A stretch of DNA of 64,000 nucleotides from Acidimicrobiales bacterium. Lineage in GTDB: Bacteria; Actinomycetota; Acidimicrobiia; Acidimicrobiales; VFJN01. The notes below the pieces were generated by a model. The model had not been told where the DNA came from, did no database searches, and saw only the letters and a program-made list of their open reading frames with translations. The stretch is from assembly GCA_035316325.1 (NCBI GenBank), contig DATHJB010000212.1:62001-126000 (forward strand), read 5' to 3'. The position numbers and the translations under genes were made by a program. This document shows positions 23,380 to 32,166 of this stretch, piece by piece; the first letter of the stretch is position 1, and each line of letters opens with the position of its first letter.

Positions 23380-26136
23380 GTGGACCGCGACGTGACAACC
23401 GACCCGCCGCCGTCGGGCCGCGACGCCGTTAAGTTCATGGACGTGGCTGACGTGGCTGACGACGAGGTCACCGAGCTGCCGGAGGGCTACCCCGTCCGCT
23501 GGGACGCCGACGTGGTGCTGGCCGACGGCGGCACCGTGCACCTGCGGCCGATCCTCCCCGCCGACGCCCCGCTGATCCACGACTTCCACTCCCGGCAGTC
23601 GCCGGAGAGCATCTACTTCCGCTACTTCACCGCCCACCCGACGCTGTCGGAGCGCGAGGTCGAGCAGCTCACCCACGTCGACTACGAGGACCGCATGGCG
23701 TTCGTCGCCCTGCGCGGCGACGTGATGGTGGGGGTGGCCCGCTACGACCGCTGGCCCGGCCGGTCCGACGCCGAGGTGGCGTTCTTCGTCGACGAGGCCT
23801 ACCGCGGCCGGGGCATGGCCACCCTGTTGCTGGAGTACCTCGCCGCCGCGGCCCGCGACGTGGGCATCAGCGGCTTCACCGCCACCGTGCTCCCGTCGAA
23901 CCGCCGGATGGTGGCGGTGTTCCAGCAGGCCGGGTTCGTGGCGACCAGCAGCTTCGAGGAGGGCGTCATCGAGGTGCGCCTCGACCTGCAACCGACGCCC
24001 GAGGCCGCGGCCGCGATCGAGGCCCGCGCCAACCGGGCCGAGGCCCGTTCGGTACGGCTGCTGCTCGAGCCCCGCTCGGTGGCCGTCGTCGGCGCCAGCC
24101 GGGAGCGGGGCAGCGTCGGCCACGACGTGTTGCGCAACCTGCTCCACCACGAGCTCGTCGGGCCGATCTACCCGGTCAACCGGGCCGCCGAGCACGTCGC
24201 CGGGGTGCGGGCGGTGCCATCGCTGGCCGACATCGACGGGCCGGTCGACCTGGCGGTGATCTGCGTCCCCGCCGCCGAGGTGCCGCAGGTCATGGAGGAC
24301 TGCGGGCGCCACCAGGTCCCTGCAGCCGTGGTGCTCTCCGCGGGCTTCGCCGAGTCGGGCCCGGACGGCGAGCTGCTGACGCTGGCCACGATGCAGGCGG
24401 CGCGGCGCTTCGGCATCCGGCTGCTCGGCCCCAACTGCCTGGGGGTGATCAACACCGACCCGGAGGTGCGGCTGCACGCCACGTTCGCCACGCCCCAGCC
24501 CCGACCCGGCCCGGTGGCCCTGCTGTCGGAGTCGGGGACGATCGGCGGCGTGGTGCTCGACCACATGGCCTCGGTCGGCCTGGGCATCTCGTCGTTCGCG
24601 GCGATCGGCAACCGGGCCGACGTGTCCGCCAACGACCTGCTCCAGTACTGGGCCGAGGACCCGCGCACGGAGATCGTGCTGCTGAACCTGGAGTCGTTCG
24701 GCAACCCCCGCAAGTTCAGCCGGATCGCCCGGTCGCTGTCGCGGACCAAGCCGGTGGTGGCGGTGAAGAGCGGGCGCTCGGCCCGGGCCTACCCGGACGA
24801 CAGCGGCGGCGTCGACATCCCGGCGGCCACCGTCGGCGCGCTGCTGCGCCAGACCGGCGTCGTCCACGTCGACACGCTCAGCCAGCTCATCGACGTGGCC
24901 CGGGTGCTGGCGGCGGCACCGACGCTCCCGGCCGGGCCGCGGGTGGCGGTGGTGGGCAACACCGGCGGGTCGCTGGTCACCGCCGCCGACGCCTGCGTCG
25001 CCGCGGGGATGACGCTGGCCGACCCCGACCCGGCGGTCCACGAGAACCTCGGCGTCGGACCGACGAAGCTCCGCCACAACCCCCTCGACCTGGGCTTCCA
25101 GGCCTCGGCCGACGACCTGGAGGTGGTGCTGCGGGCGCTGCTGCGCGACCCGGGCGTCGACAGCGTGCTCGTGGTGTGCACGCCGTCGCCGGGCAACCAG
25201 ACCGCCGACTTCGAACGCGTCATCCGCTCGGCCCGGGGGGCGGCGCCGCGGACGCCGGTGGTGGCGTCGATCTTCGGGCCCCACCCGGCGGTGATCCGGG
25301 GCGCGGGCGACGGTGTGGTCACGCCCGTGTTCGACTTCCCGGACGCCGCGGCCTACGCCCTGGGGCAGGTCACCCAGTACGCGGCCTGGCGGGCCGAGCC
25401 CGAGGGCGAGTTCGTGCTGCCCGAGGGCGCCCGGCCGGCGGACGCCTGGGCCGCGGCCGCCGAGGCGGTGGCGGCCCGCGGCGCCGACTGGCTGCCGCCC
25501 GACGAGACCGCCGCGCTGCTGGCCACCGTGGGCGTGCCGACGGTGCCGTCGCGCCTGGTCGACGACGCCGAGAGCGCGGTCGCCGCCGCCCAGGAGCTCG
25601 GCTACCCGGTGGCGGTGAAGGCGGTGACCCGGGACCACATGGCCAAGAGCGAGGCGGCCGGGCTGGCGCTCGACATCTGGGGCGACGACCACCTGCGGGC
25701 CACGTGCGACCGGTGGGCGGCCGCCCGCGGCGACGCGGCGTTCCCGGCCGTGGTGCAGGCGATGGTGGCGCCGGGCGTCGACGTGGCGGTCGTCGTGGCC
25801 GACCACCCCCTGGTGGGGCCGGTGCTGAGCCTGGGGCCCGGGGGCGTGGCCACGAGGGTGTCGGCGTCGCAGGTGCAGGTGCTGCCGCTGACCGACCGCG
25901 ACGCCCGGCGGGGTGTCGCCGCCTCGGCCGTCGCCCCGCTGCTCGACGACCGGGCGCGGGGCCTGCTGGAAGACCTGCTGCTGCGGGTCGGCGCCCTGGT
26001 GGAGGCGGCGCCCGAGGTGGAGGCGCTGGAGCTGAACCCGGTGATCCTGTCGGCGAGCGGCGCCGCGGTCACCGACGCCCGCATCCGGGTCGCCCCGGCC
26101 GACCGCGAGCGCCGGCCCCCGGTCCGCCGCCTCTGA
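23380..26136 (+). CDS. GNAT acetyltransferase fused to NDP-forming acyl-CoA synthetase
   Basis: This protein of about 918 residues has an N-terminal GNAT domain (about 45-205; acetyl-CoA loop EAYRGRGMATLLLEYL). A CoA-binding Rossmann domain (SVAVVGASRERGSVG), a succinyl-CoA-ligase-like domain (LSESGTIGGVVLDHM, LLGPNCLGVIN) and a C-terminal ATP-grasp domain (VAVKAVTRDHMAKSEAAGLAL) follow. The same modules occur in lysine acetyltransferases of the PatZ type, which silence acetyl-CoA synthetase, but there GNAT is C-terminal. Here, as in many actinobacteria, it is N-terminal. It may modify proteins by acetylation or propionylation in response to CoA status. GTG 23380 is used; ATG 23437 is an alternative. 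Confidence 0.85.
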   Translation: MDRDVTTDPPPSGRDAVKFMDVADVADDEVTELPEGYPVRWDADVVLADGGTVHLRPILPADAPLIHDFHSRQSPESIYFRYFTAHPTLSEREVEQLTHVDYEDRMAFVALRGDVMVGVARYDRWPGRSDAEVAFFVDEAYRGRGMATLLLEYLAAAARDVGISGFTATVLPSNRRMVAVFQQAGFVATSSFEEGVIEVRLDLQPTPEAAAAIEARANRAEARSVRLLLEPRSVAVVGASRERGSVGHDVLRNLLHHELVGPIYPVNRAAEHVAGVRAVPSLADIDGPVDLAVICVPAAEVPQVMEDCGRHQVPAAVVLSAGFAESGPDGELLTLATMQAARRFGIRLLGPNCLGVINTDPEVRLHATFATPQPRPGPVALLSESGTIGGVVLDHMASVGLGISSFAAIGNRADVSANDLLQYWAEDPRTEIVLLNLESFGNPRKFSRIARSLSRTKPVVAVKSGRSARAYPDDSGGVDIPAATVGALLRQTGVVHVDTLSQLIDVARVLAAAPTLPAGPRVAVVGNTGGSLVTAADACVAAGMTLADPDPAVHENLGVGPTKLRHNPLDLGFQASADDLEVVLRALLRDPGVDSVLVVCTPSPGNQTADFERVIRSARGAAPRTPVVASIFGPHPAVIRGAGDGVVTPVFDFPDAAAYALGQVTQYAAWRAEPEGEFVLPEGARPADAWAAAAEAVAARGADWLPPDETAALLATVGVPTVPSRLVDDAESAVAAAQELGYPVAVKAVTRDHMAKSEAAGLALDIWGDDHLRATCDRWAAARGDAAFPAVVQAMVAPGVDVAVVVADHPLVGPVLSLGPGGVATRVSASQVQVLPLTDRDARRGVAASAVAPLLDDRARGLLEDLLLRVGALVEAAPEVEALELNPVILSASGAAVTDARIRVAPADRERRPPVRRL

Positions 26137-26185
26137 GGAGCCGAGCGGACAGGGCGCAAGGTTCAGCCCACCCGGCCGTTAGCGG

Positions 26186-27244
26186 CTATTCGCCCTGGTC
26201 GCGGCCCTTGTGGCGTTGGGCGTCCTTGGCGATGCGACCGACGTGGCGGCCGTAGGCCCGGTTCGCCCGGGGGTCGGAGCGGCGATCGAGGGCTTCGGCC
26301 TCGCGGCGTAGGGCCAGCCAGGCCTCCACGCGGTCGGGCGAGATCTCGCCGGCCGCCACCGCCGCGGCGATGGCGCAGCCGGGCTCACCGCCGTGGCGGC
26401 AGTCGTTGAAGCGGCAGGTGGTGGCGAGCTCCTCGAGGTCGTCGAAGGTGGCGGCGACGGCCTCGGGGTCGGCCCACAGCCCCAACGCCCGCACGCCTGG
26501 CGTGTCGACCAGCACCCCGCCCGTGGGCAGCAGGTGGATCTGCCGAGTGGTGGTGGTGTGGCGGCCCTTGGTGTCGCTCTCCCGCACGTCGCCGACCGTT
26601 GCCACGTCGAGGCCGACCAGGGCATTGGTGAGGCGCGACTTGCCCGCCCCCGACTCGCCCAGCAGCACGATCGTCTTGCCGACCGCGAGCTCCCGCAGCT
26701 CGTCGATGCCTCGCCCGGACACAGCCGACGTGACCACCACGTCGATCCCCGCCGCGGCCTCGTCGGCGGTTGCCCGGGCGGCGTCGAGGTCGGCGTCGGA
26801 GAAGCGGTCGGCCTTCGTGAGGACCACCACCGGCACCGCCCCCGCATCCCAGGCGGTGGCGATCGCCCGGCGGATGCGGCCGGCCCGCACGGGGCGGTCG
26901 AGCCCGTTCACGACCAGGACCACGTCGACGTTGGCGACCAGCGGCTGCTCCACCGGTCGGCCGGGGTCGCGCCGGCGCAGCAGCGAGGTGCGGTCGAGCG
27001 TGGCGACCACGGCTTCATGGGTGCAGACCACCCAGTCGCCCACCACCGGCTGCGGCTCGATGCTCGCGAACACCGGCAGCTGCCGCACCCCGTCGGGCTC
27101 GGCCACCATGACCGCGACGCCGTCATGACGCACCACCCGTGCCGGGACGACGTCGTCGTCGCGGCGGTCGGCCGCGTCGGCGAACAGCGCCTCCCAACGG
27201 GGGTTCCACCCGTAGGGCGCGAGCGACGGGAAGTCGGTCGTCAT
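26186..27244 (-). CDS. rsgA: Ribosome small-subunit biogenesis GTPase RsgA
   Basis: This 352-residue circularly permuted GTPase helps mature the 30S subunit. It has the order OB fold, then G4 (TKAD, 143-146), G1 (GESGAGKS, 196-203), G2 (the GRHTTTT segment) and G3 (DTPG, 247-250). A C-terminal zinc site follows with C277, C282, H284 and C290 (CRFNDCRHGGEPGC). The length is normal. It lies downstream of an acyl-CoA dehydrogenase gene in the same direction, separated by 131 bp that contain a four-copy motif array at 27277-27373. Confidence 0.95.
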   Translation of the reverse strand: MTTDFPSLAPYGWNPRWEALFADAADRRDDDVVPARVVRHDGVAVMVAEPDGVRQLPVFASIEPQPVVGDWVVCTHEAVVATLDRTSLLRRRDPGRPVEQPLVANVDVVLVVNGLDRPVRAGRIRRAIATAWDAGAVPVVVLTKADRFSDADLDAARATADEAAAGIDVVVTSAVSGRGIDELRELAVGKTIVLLGESGAGKSRLTNALVGLDVATVGDVRESDTKGRHTTTTRQIHLLPTGGVLVDTPGVRALGLWADPEAVAATFDDLEELATTCRFNDCRHGGEPGCAIAAAVAAGEISPDRVEAWLALRREAEALDRRSDPRANRAYGRHVGRIAKDAQRHKGRDQGE

Positions 27245-27276
27245 GGTCGCCTACCCGTTCCCGCCGGGCCGTGCCC

Positions 27277-27373
27277 CGAGTCATATGTGGTCGCCCGACA
27301 CAGCTTGAGTCGTTTGTGATCGAAGACCGACCACAGGAGACTCGACCTCGGAGCGGCGACCACAGATGACTCG
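27277..27373. repeat. 97-bp array of four GAGTC-type motifs, two direct and two inverted
   Basis: A 16-bp motif near GAGTCATATGTGGTCG occurs at 27278 and 27307 on plus, and at 27328 and 27357 on minus. Within each half the spacing is 29 bp. The outermost pair match at 15 of 16 positions; the inner pair are weaker. The whole is a large imperfect palindrome between the acyl-CoA dehydrogenase stop and the rsgA start. It could be a REP/BIME-like element, an operator array or a terminator. Confidence 0.65.
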
Positions 27374-27375
27374 AC

Positions 27376-28500
27376 CTACCGCGGAAGGCCGAGGGTGCGC
27401 TCGCCCAGGATGTTGCGCAGGATCTGCGTGGTGCCGCCCATGATCGTGTAGGCGGGGGCGTAGCAGATGTTGCGGCTCACCCGTCGGGCCAGGTCGTCGA
27501 GGTAGCCGGGCTCGGCCAGCATGGCCGCAGCCCCCAGCACCGAGCCGCAGAAGTTGGCCACCCGCTGCTCCAGTTCGGTGCAGAACGTCTTCGTCGCCGC
27601 CGAGAACTGCTTCGGGCCCTGGCCCAGCGTCTCCCGCAGCACCAGCAGCCGCCCGATCCGGTACCCGGTCTCGAGGGCGGCGATCTCCTGGCGCACCAGG
27701 GCGTCGCTCGTGTCGGCCAGCGGGCGCACGTCGTCGTAGAGGCGGCGGTTCGACACCAGCCGGTCGATGCCGCCGCGCTCGTGCTCCATCTGGCGCATGA
27801 TCTGGCGGAACGACCCGTTCAGCTCGCCCACCAGGTTGTCGCCCGGCACCCGGACCTCCTCGAAGAACACCTCGCAGAAGTGGCGGTTGCCGGTGACGTC
27901 GACGATCGGCTGCACGGTGATTCCCGGCGAGCGCATGTCGACCACCAGGTCGGACAGGCCCTCGTGCGGTCGGGCATCGGGATCCGTGCGGCACACGGCG
28001 TAGCACCAGTCGGCGTCGGCGGCGCCGGAGGTCCAGATCTTCTGGCCGGTGACCAGCCAGTCGTCGCCGTCGCGGACGGCCCGGGTGCGGACGCCGGCCA
28101 CGTTCGACCCGGCGTCGGGCTCGCTCATGCCGATGCACCACATCGACGTGCCGGCGACGATCCCGGGCAGCCACCGGGCCCGCTGCTCGTCGGTGCCGAA
28201 CTGCAGCATCGACGGGCCCATCTGGCGGTCGGCGAACCACGCCGCGGCCACCGGGGCGCCGGCGGTGATCAGGGCCTCGAACACCACGAAGCGCTCCAGC
28301 GTCGTGCGCCCCCCGCCGCCGTGCTCGACCGGCCAGGTCATGCCCAGCCAGCCCCGCTGCGCCAGCTCCTCGGCGAACTGCCGGTCGTGGCCGACGATCC
28401 AGCTGTCCTCGGGGACGTCCGCCCGCTTGGCCGCGGCGATGCCGACGTCCCGGGCCTCGGCCCGTAGCCCCTCCAGCTCACTCGGCAAGGCGAAGTCCAT
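27376..28500 (-). CDS. Acyl-CoA dehydrogenase
   Basis: This 374-residue FAD enzyme introduces an alpha-beta double bond into acyl-CoA. The N-terminal helical domain (MDFALPSELEGLRAEARDVG) begins at the chosen ATG; longer frames add unrelated residues. The FAD segment MWCIGMSEPDAGSNVAGVRTRA is canonical. The C-terminal tail reads TIMGGTTQILRNILGERTLGLPR; the YEGT glutamate found in short-chain types is glycine, so the base is probably located elsewhere as in the FadE-type subfamilies. The physiological substrate is unknown. Confidence 0.9.
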   Translation of the reverse strand: MDFALPSELEGLRAEARDVGIAAAKRADVPEDSWIVGHDRQFAEELAQRGWLGMTWPVEHGGGGRTTLERFVVFEALITAGAPVAAAWFADRQMGPSMLQFGTDEQRARWLPGIVAGTSMWCIGMSEPDAGSNVAGVRTRAVRDGDDWLVTGQKIWTSGAADADWCYAVCRTDPDARPHEGLSDLVVDMRSPGITVQPIVDVTGNRHFCEVFFEEVRVPGDNLVGELNGSFRQIMRQMEHERGGIDRLVSNRRLYDDVRPLADTSDALVRQEIAALETGYRIGRLLVLRETLGQGPKQFSAATKTFCTELEQRVANFCGSVLGAAAMLAEPGYLDDLARRVSRNICYAPAYTIMGGTTQILRNILGERTLGLPR

Positions 28501-28537
28501 GGCCGGCGACGGTAACCCCCTCTGTATCGTCGGGCGA

Positions 28538-29050
28538 ATGGAGATCAGGGACGTGCGACCCGACGAGTACGACGCCCTCGGCGCTCTCACGGTGGCGGCG
28601 TACACGGCGGTCGACCGCCGCACGGTCGAGACCGAGGGCAACTACGCCGGCGAGCTGGCCGATGTCGCCAAGCGGGCCGCCGACGCCGACGTGCTGGTGG
28701 CGATCGACGGCGACGGCACCGTGCTCGGCGGTGTCACCTACGTGCCGGGCCCCAAGTCGTCCTCGGCGGAGTTCGACGACCCCGACACCGCCGGCATCCG
28801 CATGCTCGCCGTCGGCGCCGCCGCCGAGGGTCGGGGAGTGGGCGAGGGCCTGGTGCGGGCCTGCCTCGCCCGGGCCGTCGCCGCCGGCAAGCGCCACATC
28901 GCCCTCCACTCCACCGACCGGATGACCACCGCCCACCGCCTCTACCTGCGCCTCGGCTTCGTCCGCGACGTACCCAACGACTGGGAGATCTTCCCCGACT
29001 TCACCCTCCTCGCCTTCCGCCTCGACTTCCCTGCCGACGACGCGGTCTGA
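28538..29050 (+). CDS. GNAT-family N-acetyltransferase
   Basis: This 170-residue protein carries the acetyl-CoA binding segment IRMLAVGAAAEGRGVGEGLVRACL and the C-terminal ALHSTDRMTTAHRLYLRLGF. It is probably a small-molecule or peptide acetyltransferase of unknown target. It is divergent from the acyl-CoA dehydrogenase (37-bp gap) and followed 4 nt later by the acyl-ACP thioesterase gene, so the two form a transcription unit. Confidence 0.85.
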   Translation: MEIRDVRPDEYDALGALTVAAYTAVDRRTVETEGNYAGELADVAKRAADADVLVAIDGDGTVLGGVTYVPGPKSSSAEFDDPDTAGIRMLAVGAAAEGRGVGEGLVRACLARAVAAGKRHIALHSTDRMTTAHRLYLRLGFVRDVPNDWEIFPDFTLLAFRLDFPADDAV

Positions 29051-29054
29051 CGAC

Positions 29055-29837
29055 ATGGACGACGAGACGATGGTGCCTTTGCCGGAGCGGGGGCGGGTCT
29101 ACCGGGCGAGGCGGCGGGTGCGGTTGGGGGACGCGGCGCCGTCGCAGCGGCTGCGGCTCGACGCGTGTGCGCGATACGTGCAGGACATCGGCAACGACGA
29201 CACCGAGGAGAGCGGGCTCGACGCCCAGGCCGGCCACGGCGGTGGGGTGTGGGTGGTGCGGAGGTCCGTCGTCGACGTGGTGAGCCCGCCCCGCTGGGGC
29301 GAGTGGCTCGACCTGGCCACCTGGTGCAGCGGCATCGGCGGCCGCTGGGCGGGGCGGCGCCTGTCGATGGTGGGGGAGCAGGGCGGCCGCGTCGAGATCG
29401 ACACCCTGTGGGTGCACCTGCGGCCCGAGACCTTCGTGCCGGCCCGCCTGCCCCCGGCGTTCCTCGACATCTACGGCGACGCCGCCGGCGGTCGCAAGGT
29501 CTCCGCCAAGCACGTCCTCGACCCTCCGCCGGCCGAGGTCGGGCCGGAGCTGGAGTGGATGCGCTGGCCACTTCGGGCGGTCGACTATGACGTGATGAAC
29601 CACGTCAACAACGCCGCCTACTGGTCGGCGATCGAGGAGGTCCTGGCCCGCTCACCCGGCCGCGACCCGCACCCCCGGGCCGGTCAGCCGGTGCGGGCGG
29701 TCCTGGAGTACGGCTCCGGCATCGAGGCCGGCGCCCCCGTGGAGCTGCTGGTCCGCCGCGACAACGACAAGCAGCTCGACGTCTGGTTCACGATCGACAG
29801 CGCCGTCCACGCCACCGCCCGCCTGACCACGCTCTGA
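29055..29837 (+). CDS. Acyl-ACP thioesterase, FatA/FatB-type double hot-dog
   Basis: This 260-residue protein has two hot-dog domains as in plant-type acyl-ACP thioesterases. The first, from YRARRRVRLGDAAPSQRLRL, includes QDIGNDDTEESG. The second holds the catalytic-region motif YDVMNHVNNAAYW, with the N/H pair expected of FatA. It should release free fatty acids from acyl-ACP. It ends 4 nt from palindromic element B. Confidence 0.88.
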   Translation: MDDETMVPLPERGRVYRARRRVRLGDAAPSQRLRLDACARYVQDIGNDDTEESGLDAQAGHGGGVWVVRRSVVDVVSPPRWGEWLDLATWCSGIGGRWAGRRLSMVGEQGGRVEIDTLWVHLRPETFVPARLPPAFLDIYGDAAGGRKVSAKHVLDPPPAEVGPELEWMRWPLRAVDYDVMNHVNNAAYWSAIEEVLARSPGRDPHPRAGQPVRAVLEYGSGIEAGAPVELLVRRDNDKQLDVWFTIDSAVHATARLTTL

Positions 29838-29841
29838 CAGC

Positions 29842-29895
29842 CCGAAATTGCGTGGCCGGTGGCCGCTCCAGGGCCGCCACACACGCAATTTCGGG
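29842..29895. repeat. 54-bp palindromic intergenic element, copy B
   Basis: CCGAAATTGCGTG (29842-29854) and CACGCAATTTCGG (29882-29894) are perfectly complementary. The inner GTGGCCGC (29859-29866) and GCCGCCAC (29873-29880) pair at seven of eight positions. Length and layout match copy A exactly. It separates the convergent thioesterase and oxidoreductase genes, 4 bp from each stop codon. Confidence 0.75.
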
Positions 29896-29899
29896 TCGG

Positions 29900-30847
29900 T
29901 CAGCCCTCGTTGACGAGGACGATCTTGCCGAACTTGCCGCCCTGCTCGAAGCGGGCGTAGGCGTCGGCCACCTCCGCGAAGGGGTAGGTCGCCGCGATCG
30001 GCACCGTCAGATCACCCCACGACAGCAGCGGCAGGGCGTGGCGCTCCACGGCCCGGGCCGCCAGTGCCTTCTCCTCCAGCGGCCGGGCCCGCAGCGTCGA
30101 CCCGTGGATGCGGGCCCGTGCGCCCATCAGGGCCAGCAGGTTCACCTCGGCCTTCGCCCCGGCGCCCACCCCGATCACGGCGATGCGGCCGCCGGTCGCC
30201 AGCGCCGCCAGGTTCGCCGGCATGTTGGGCGCCCCCACCAGCTCGAGGATCACGTCGAACGGGCCGGCATCGCCGAAGTCGTCGGGCGGCACCACCGTCG
30301 CCCCCAGCGCCTCGACGTTGGCCCGCAGGCTCTCGTTGCGCACCGACGCCACCGCCTCGCAGCCGGCGGCCGCCGCCAGCTCGACCGCCGCGGTGCCCAC
30401 CCCGCCGGCGCCGCCGTGGACGCACACCCGCTCGCCCAGGCTCAGCCCGCACTGGGTGAACAGGGCGTCGTGGGCGGTGGTGTAGTTCTCGGGGAACCCG
30501 CCGGCCTGCTCCCACGTCACGGTCGACGGCACCGGGATGGCGACCAGCTCGGGCACCACGGCCAGCGACGCCTGCCCGGCGCCCGGCACCACCGCCATCA
30601 CCCGGTCGCCGACCGAGAAGCGCCGACACTGGTCGCCCGCCGCCACGACCTCGCCGGCCAGCTCCATCCCCGGCAGGTCGGGTGGCGCCGTGCCCGGGGG
30701 CGGGGCGTAGAACCCCGCCACCTGCATCAGGTCGCCCCTGCAGAGGCCCGCGGCCCGCACCCGCACGAGCAGGTCACCCGGCCCCGGCGTCGGGTCGGGC
30801 TGCTCCCGCCACGCCACCTTGCCGTCCGCGATCGTCGCCGCGAACAC
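29900..30847 (-). CDS. Zinc-independent quinone-oxidoreductase-like (MDR) protein
   Basis: The GTG at 30847 gives 315 residues starting at MFAATIADG. The frame is open far upstream, but only inside the citrate synthase gene and antisense to its coding. The MDR fold is clear: LPGMELAGEVVAAG, a GGFPENYTTAHDALF segment, and Rossmann loop VHGGAGGVGTAAVELA. It is likely an NADPH:quinone or enone reductase. It follows the citrate synthase gene by 17 nt in the same direction. Confidence 0.85.
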   Translation of the reverse strand: MFAATIADGKVAWREQPDPTPGPGDLLVRVRAAGLCRGDLMQVAGFYAPPPGTAPPDLPGMELAGEVVAAGDQCRRFSVGDRVMAVVPGAGQASLAVVPELVAIPVPSTVTWEQAGGFPENYTTAHDALFTQCGLSLGERVCVHGGAGGVGTAAVELAAAAGCEAVASVRNESLRANVEALGATVVPPDDFGDAGPFDVILELVGAPNMPANLAALATGGRIAVIGVGAGAKAEVNLLALMGARARIHGSTLRARPLEEKALAARAVERHALPLLSWGDLTVPIAATYPFAEVADAYARFEQGGKFGKIVLVNEG

Positions 30848-30864
30848 GTCGTTGCCCGCCCGCC

Positions 30865-32136
30865 CTAGCCGCGGGCTTCGATCGGGACGTAGTCGCGCTT
30901 GTCGTGACCGACGTAGAGCTGGCGGGGCCGGACGATCTTCTGGTCCTGCTCCAGCAGCTCCACCCAGTGCGCCAGCCACCCGGCGGTGCGGGGGATGGCG
31001 AACAGCACGGTGAACATCTCGATCGGGAAGCCCATCGCCTGGTAGATGAGGCCCGAGTAGAAGTCGACGTTCGGGTACAGCTTGCGGTCGATGAAGTAGG
31101 AGTCGGCCAGGGCGACCTCCTCCAGCTTCAGGGCGATGTCGAGCAGCGGGTTGCGGCCCGTGACCTCGAAGACGTCCTCGGCGGCCTTCTTCACGAGCTT
31201 CGCCCGGGGGTCGTAGTTCTTGTAGACCCGGTGCCCGAAGCCCTGCAGCACCCGCTCGCCCCGCCGCACCGACTCGACGTAGTCGTCGACCCGGTCGAGC
31301 GAGCCGATGTCGTGGAGCATGTGGATGACGGCCTCGTTGGCGCCGCCGTGGCGCGGTCCGTAGAGCGCCGCCGTGGCCGCGGCCACGCTCACGTAGGGGT
31401 CGGCGTGGGCCGAGCCGACCGTGCGCATGGCCGTGGTGCCGCAGTTCTGCTCGTGGTCGGCGTGGAGGATGAACAGCACGTCGAGCGCCCGGGCCAGCTT
31501 CGGGTTGGCGTCGTAGCGGGGCTCGGCCACCTTCCACAGCATCGACAGGAAGTTGGCGGTGAACGTGAGCGAGTTGTCCGGGTAGACGAACGGCTGCCCG
31601 ACGCTGAAGCGGTGGCAGGCGGCGGCGAGCGTCGGCATCTTGGCGATCAGCCGGACGATCTGCTTGTAGCGGATGTCGGGGTCGTGGATCTGCTTGGCGT
31701 CGAGGTAGAAGGTCGACAGCGCCGCCACCGCGGAGACCAGCATCCCCATCGGGTGGGCGTCGTAGTGGAAGCCCTCCAGGAAGCGTTTGCGCACGTTCTC
31801 GTGGATGAACGTGTGGTACGTGATGTCGTGCGCCCAGCTGTCGTACTGGGGCGCCGTCGGGAGCTCGCCGTGGAGCAGCAGGTAGGCGACCTCCAGGTAG
31901 GTCGACTGCTCGGCCAGCTGCTCGATCGGGTAGCCCCGGTAGCGCAGGATCCCCGCGTCGCCGTCGATCTCGGTGACGCTCGACTCGGTCAGTGCCGTGG
32001 TCGTGAACGCCGGGTCGTAGAACCAGATGTTCGGGAGCAGCTTGCGCCATTCGGTGGCGCTCACGCCCCCGTTCGCGATGGGGATCTCGATGCTCGAGCC
32101 GCTGCGGTTGTCGGTGATCGTGATGCTCTCGGCCAC
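30865..32136 (-). CDS. gltA: Citrate synthase
   Basis: This 423-residue type-II-like citrate synthase catalyses condensation of oxaloacetate and acetyl-CoA. The substrate and catalytic histidines are visible: H228 (HADHEQN), H263 (GPRHGGANEAV) and H302 (GFGHRVY). The catalytic aspartate is D358 in NVDFYSGLIY. It is followed by an MDR protein and preceded by a LysR-type regulator gene, all in one orientation with short gaps (30 and 17 nt). Confidence 0.95.
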   Translation of the reverse strand: MAESITITDNRSGSSIEIPIANGGVSATEWRKLLPNIWFYDPAFTTTALTESSVTEIDGDAGILRYRGYPIEQLAEQSTYLEVAYLLLHGELPTAPQYDSWAHDITYHTFIHENVRKRFLEGFHYDAHPMGMLVSAVAALSTFYLDAKQIHDPDIRYKQIVRLIAKMPTLAAACHRFSVGQPFVYPDNSLTFTANFLSMLWKVAEPRYDANPKLARALDVLFILHADHEQNCGTTAMRTVGSAHADPYVSVAAATAALYGPRHGGANEAVIHMLHDIGSLDRVDDYVESVRRGERVLQGFGHRVYKNYDPRAKLVKKAAEDVFEVTGRNPLLDIALKLEEVALADSYFIDRKLYPNVDFYSGLIYQAMGFPIEMFTVLFAIPRTAGWLAHWVELLEQDQKIVRPRQLYVGHDKRDYVPIEARG

Positions 32137-32166
32137 GCGGGCGAGGCTACTGCTCAGCCCCGGTTC

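Noticed and set aside
23377-25806. 809-codon open frame opposite the GNAT/CoA-ligase gene
   Set aside because: Antisense shadow rich in R, G, V and H with no domain.
30848-32050. Upstream extension of the oxidoreductase frame through the citrate synthase gene
   Set aside because: Similarity to MDR proteins starts only at FAATIADG. The extension is an out-of-frame reading of gltA.
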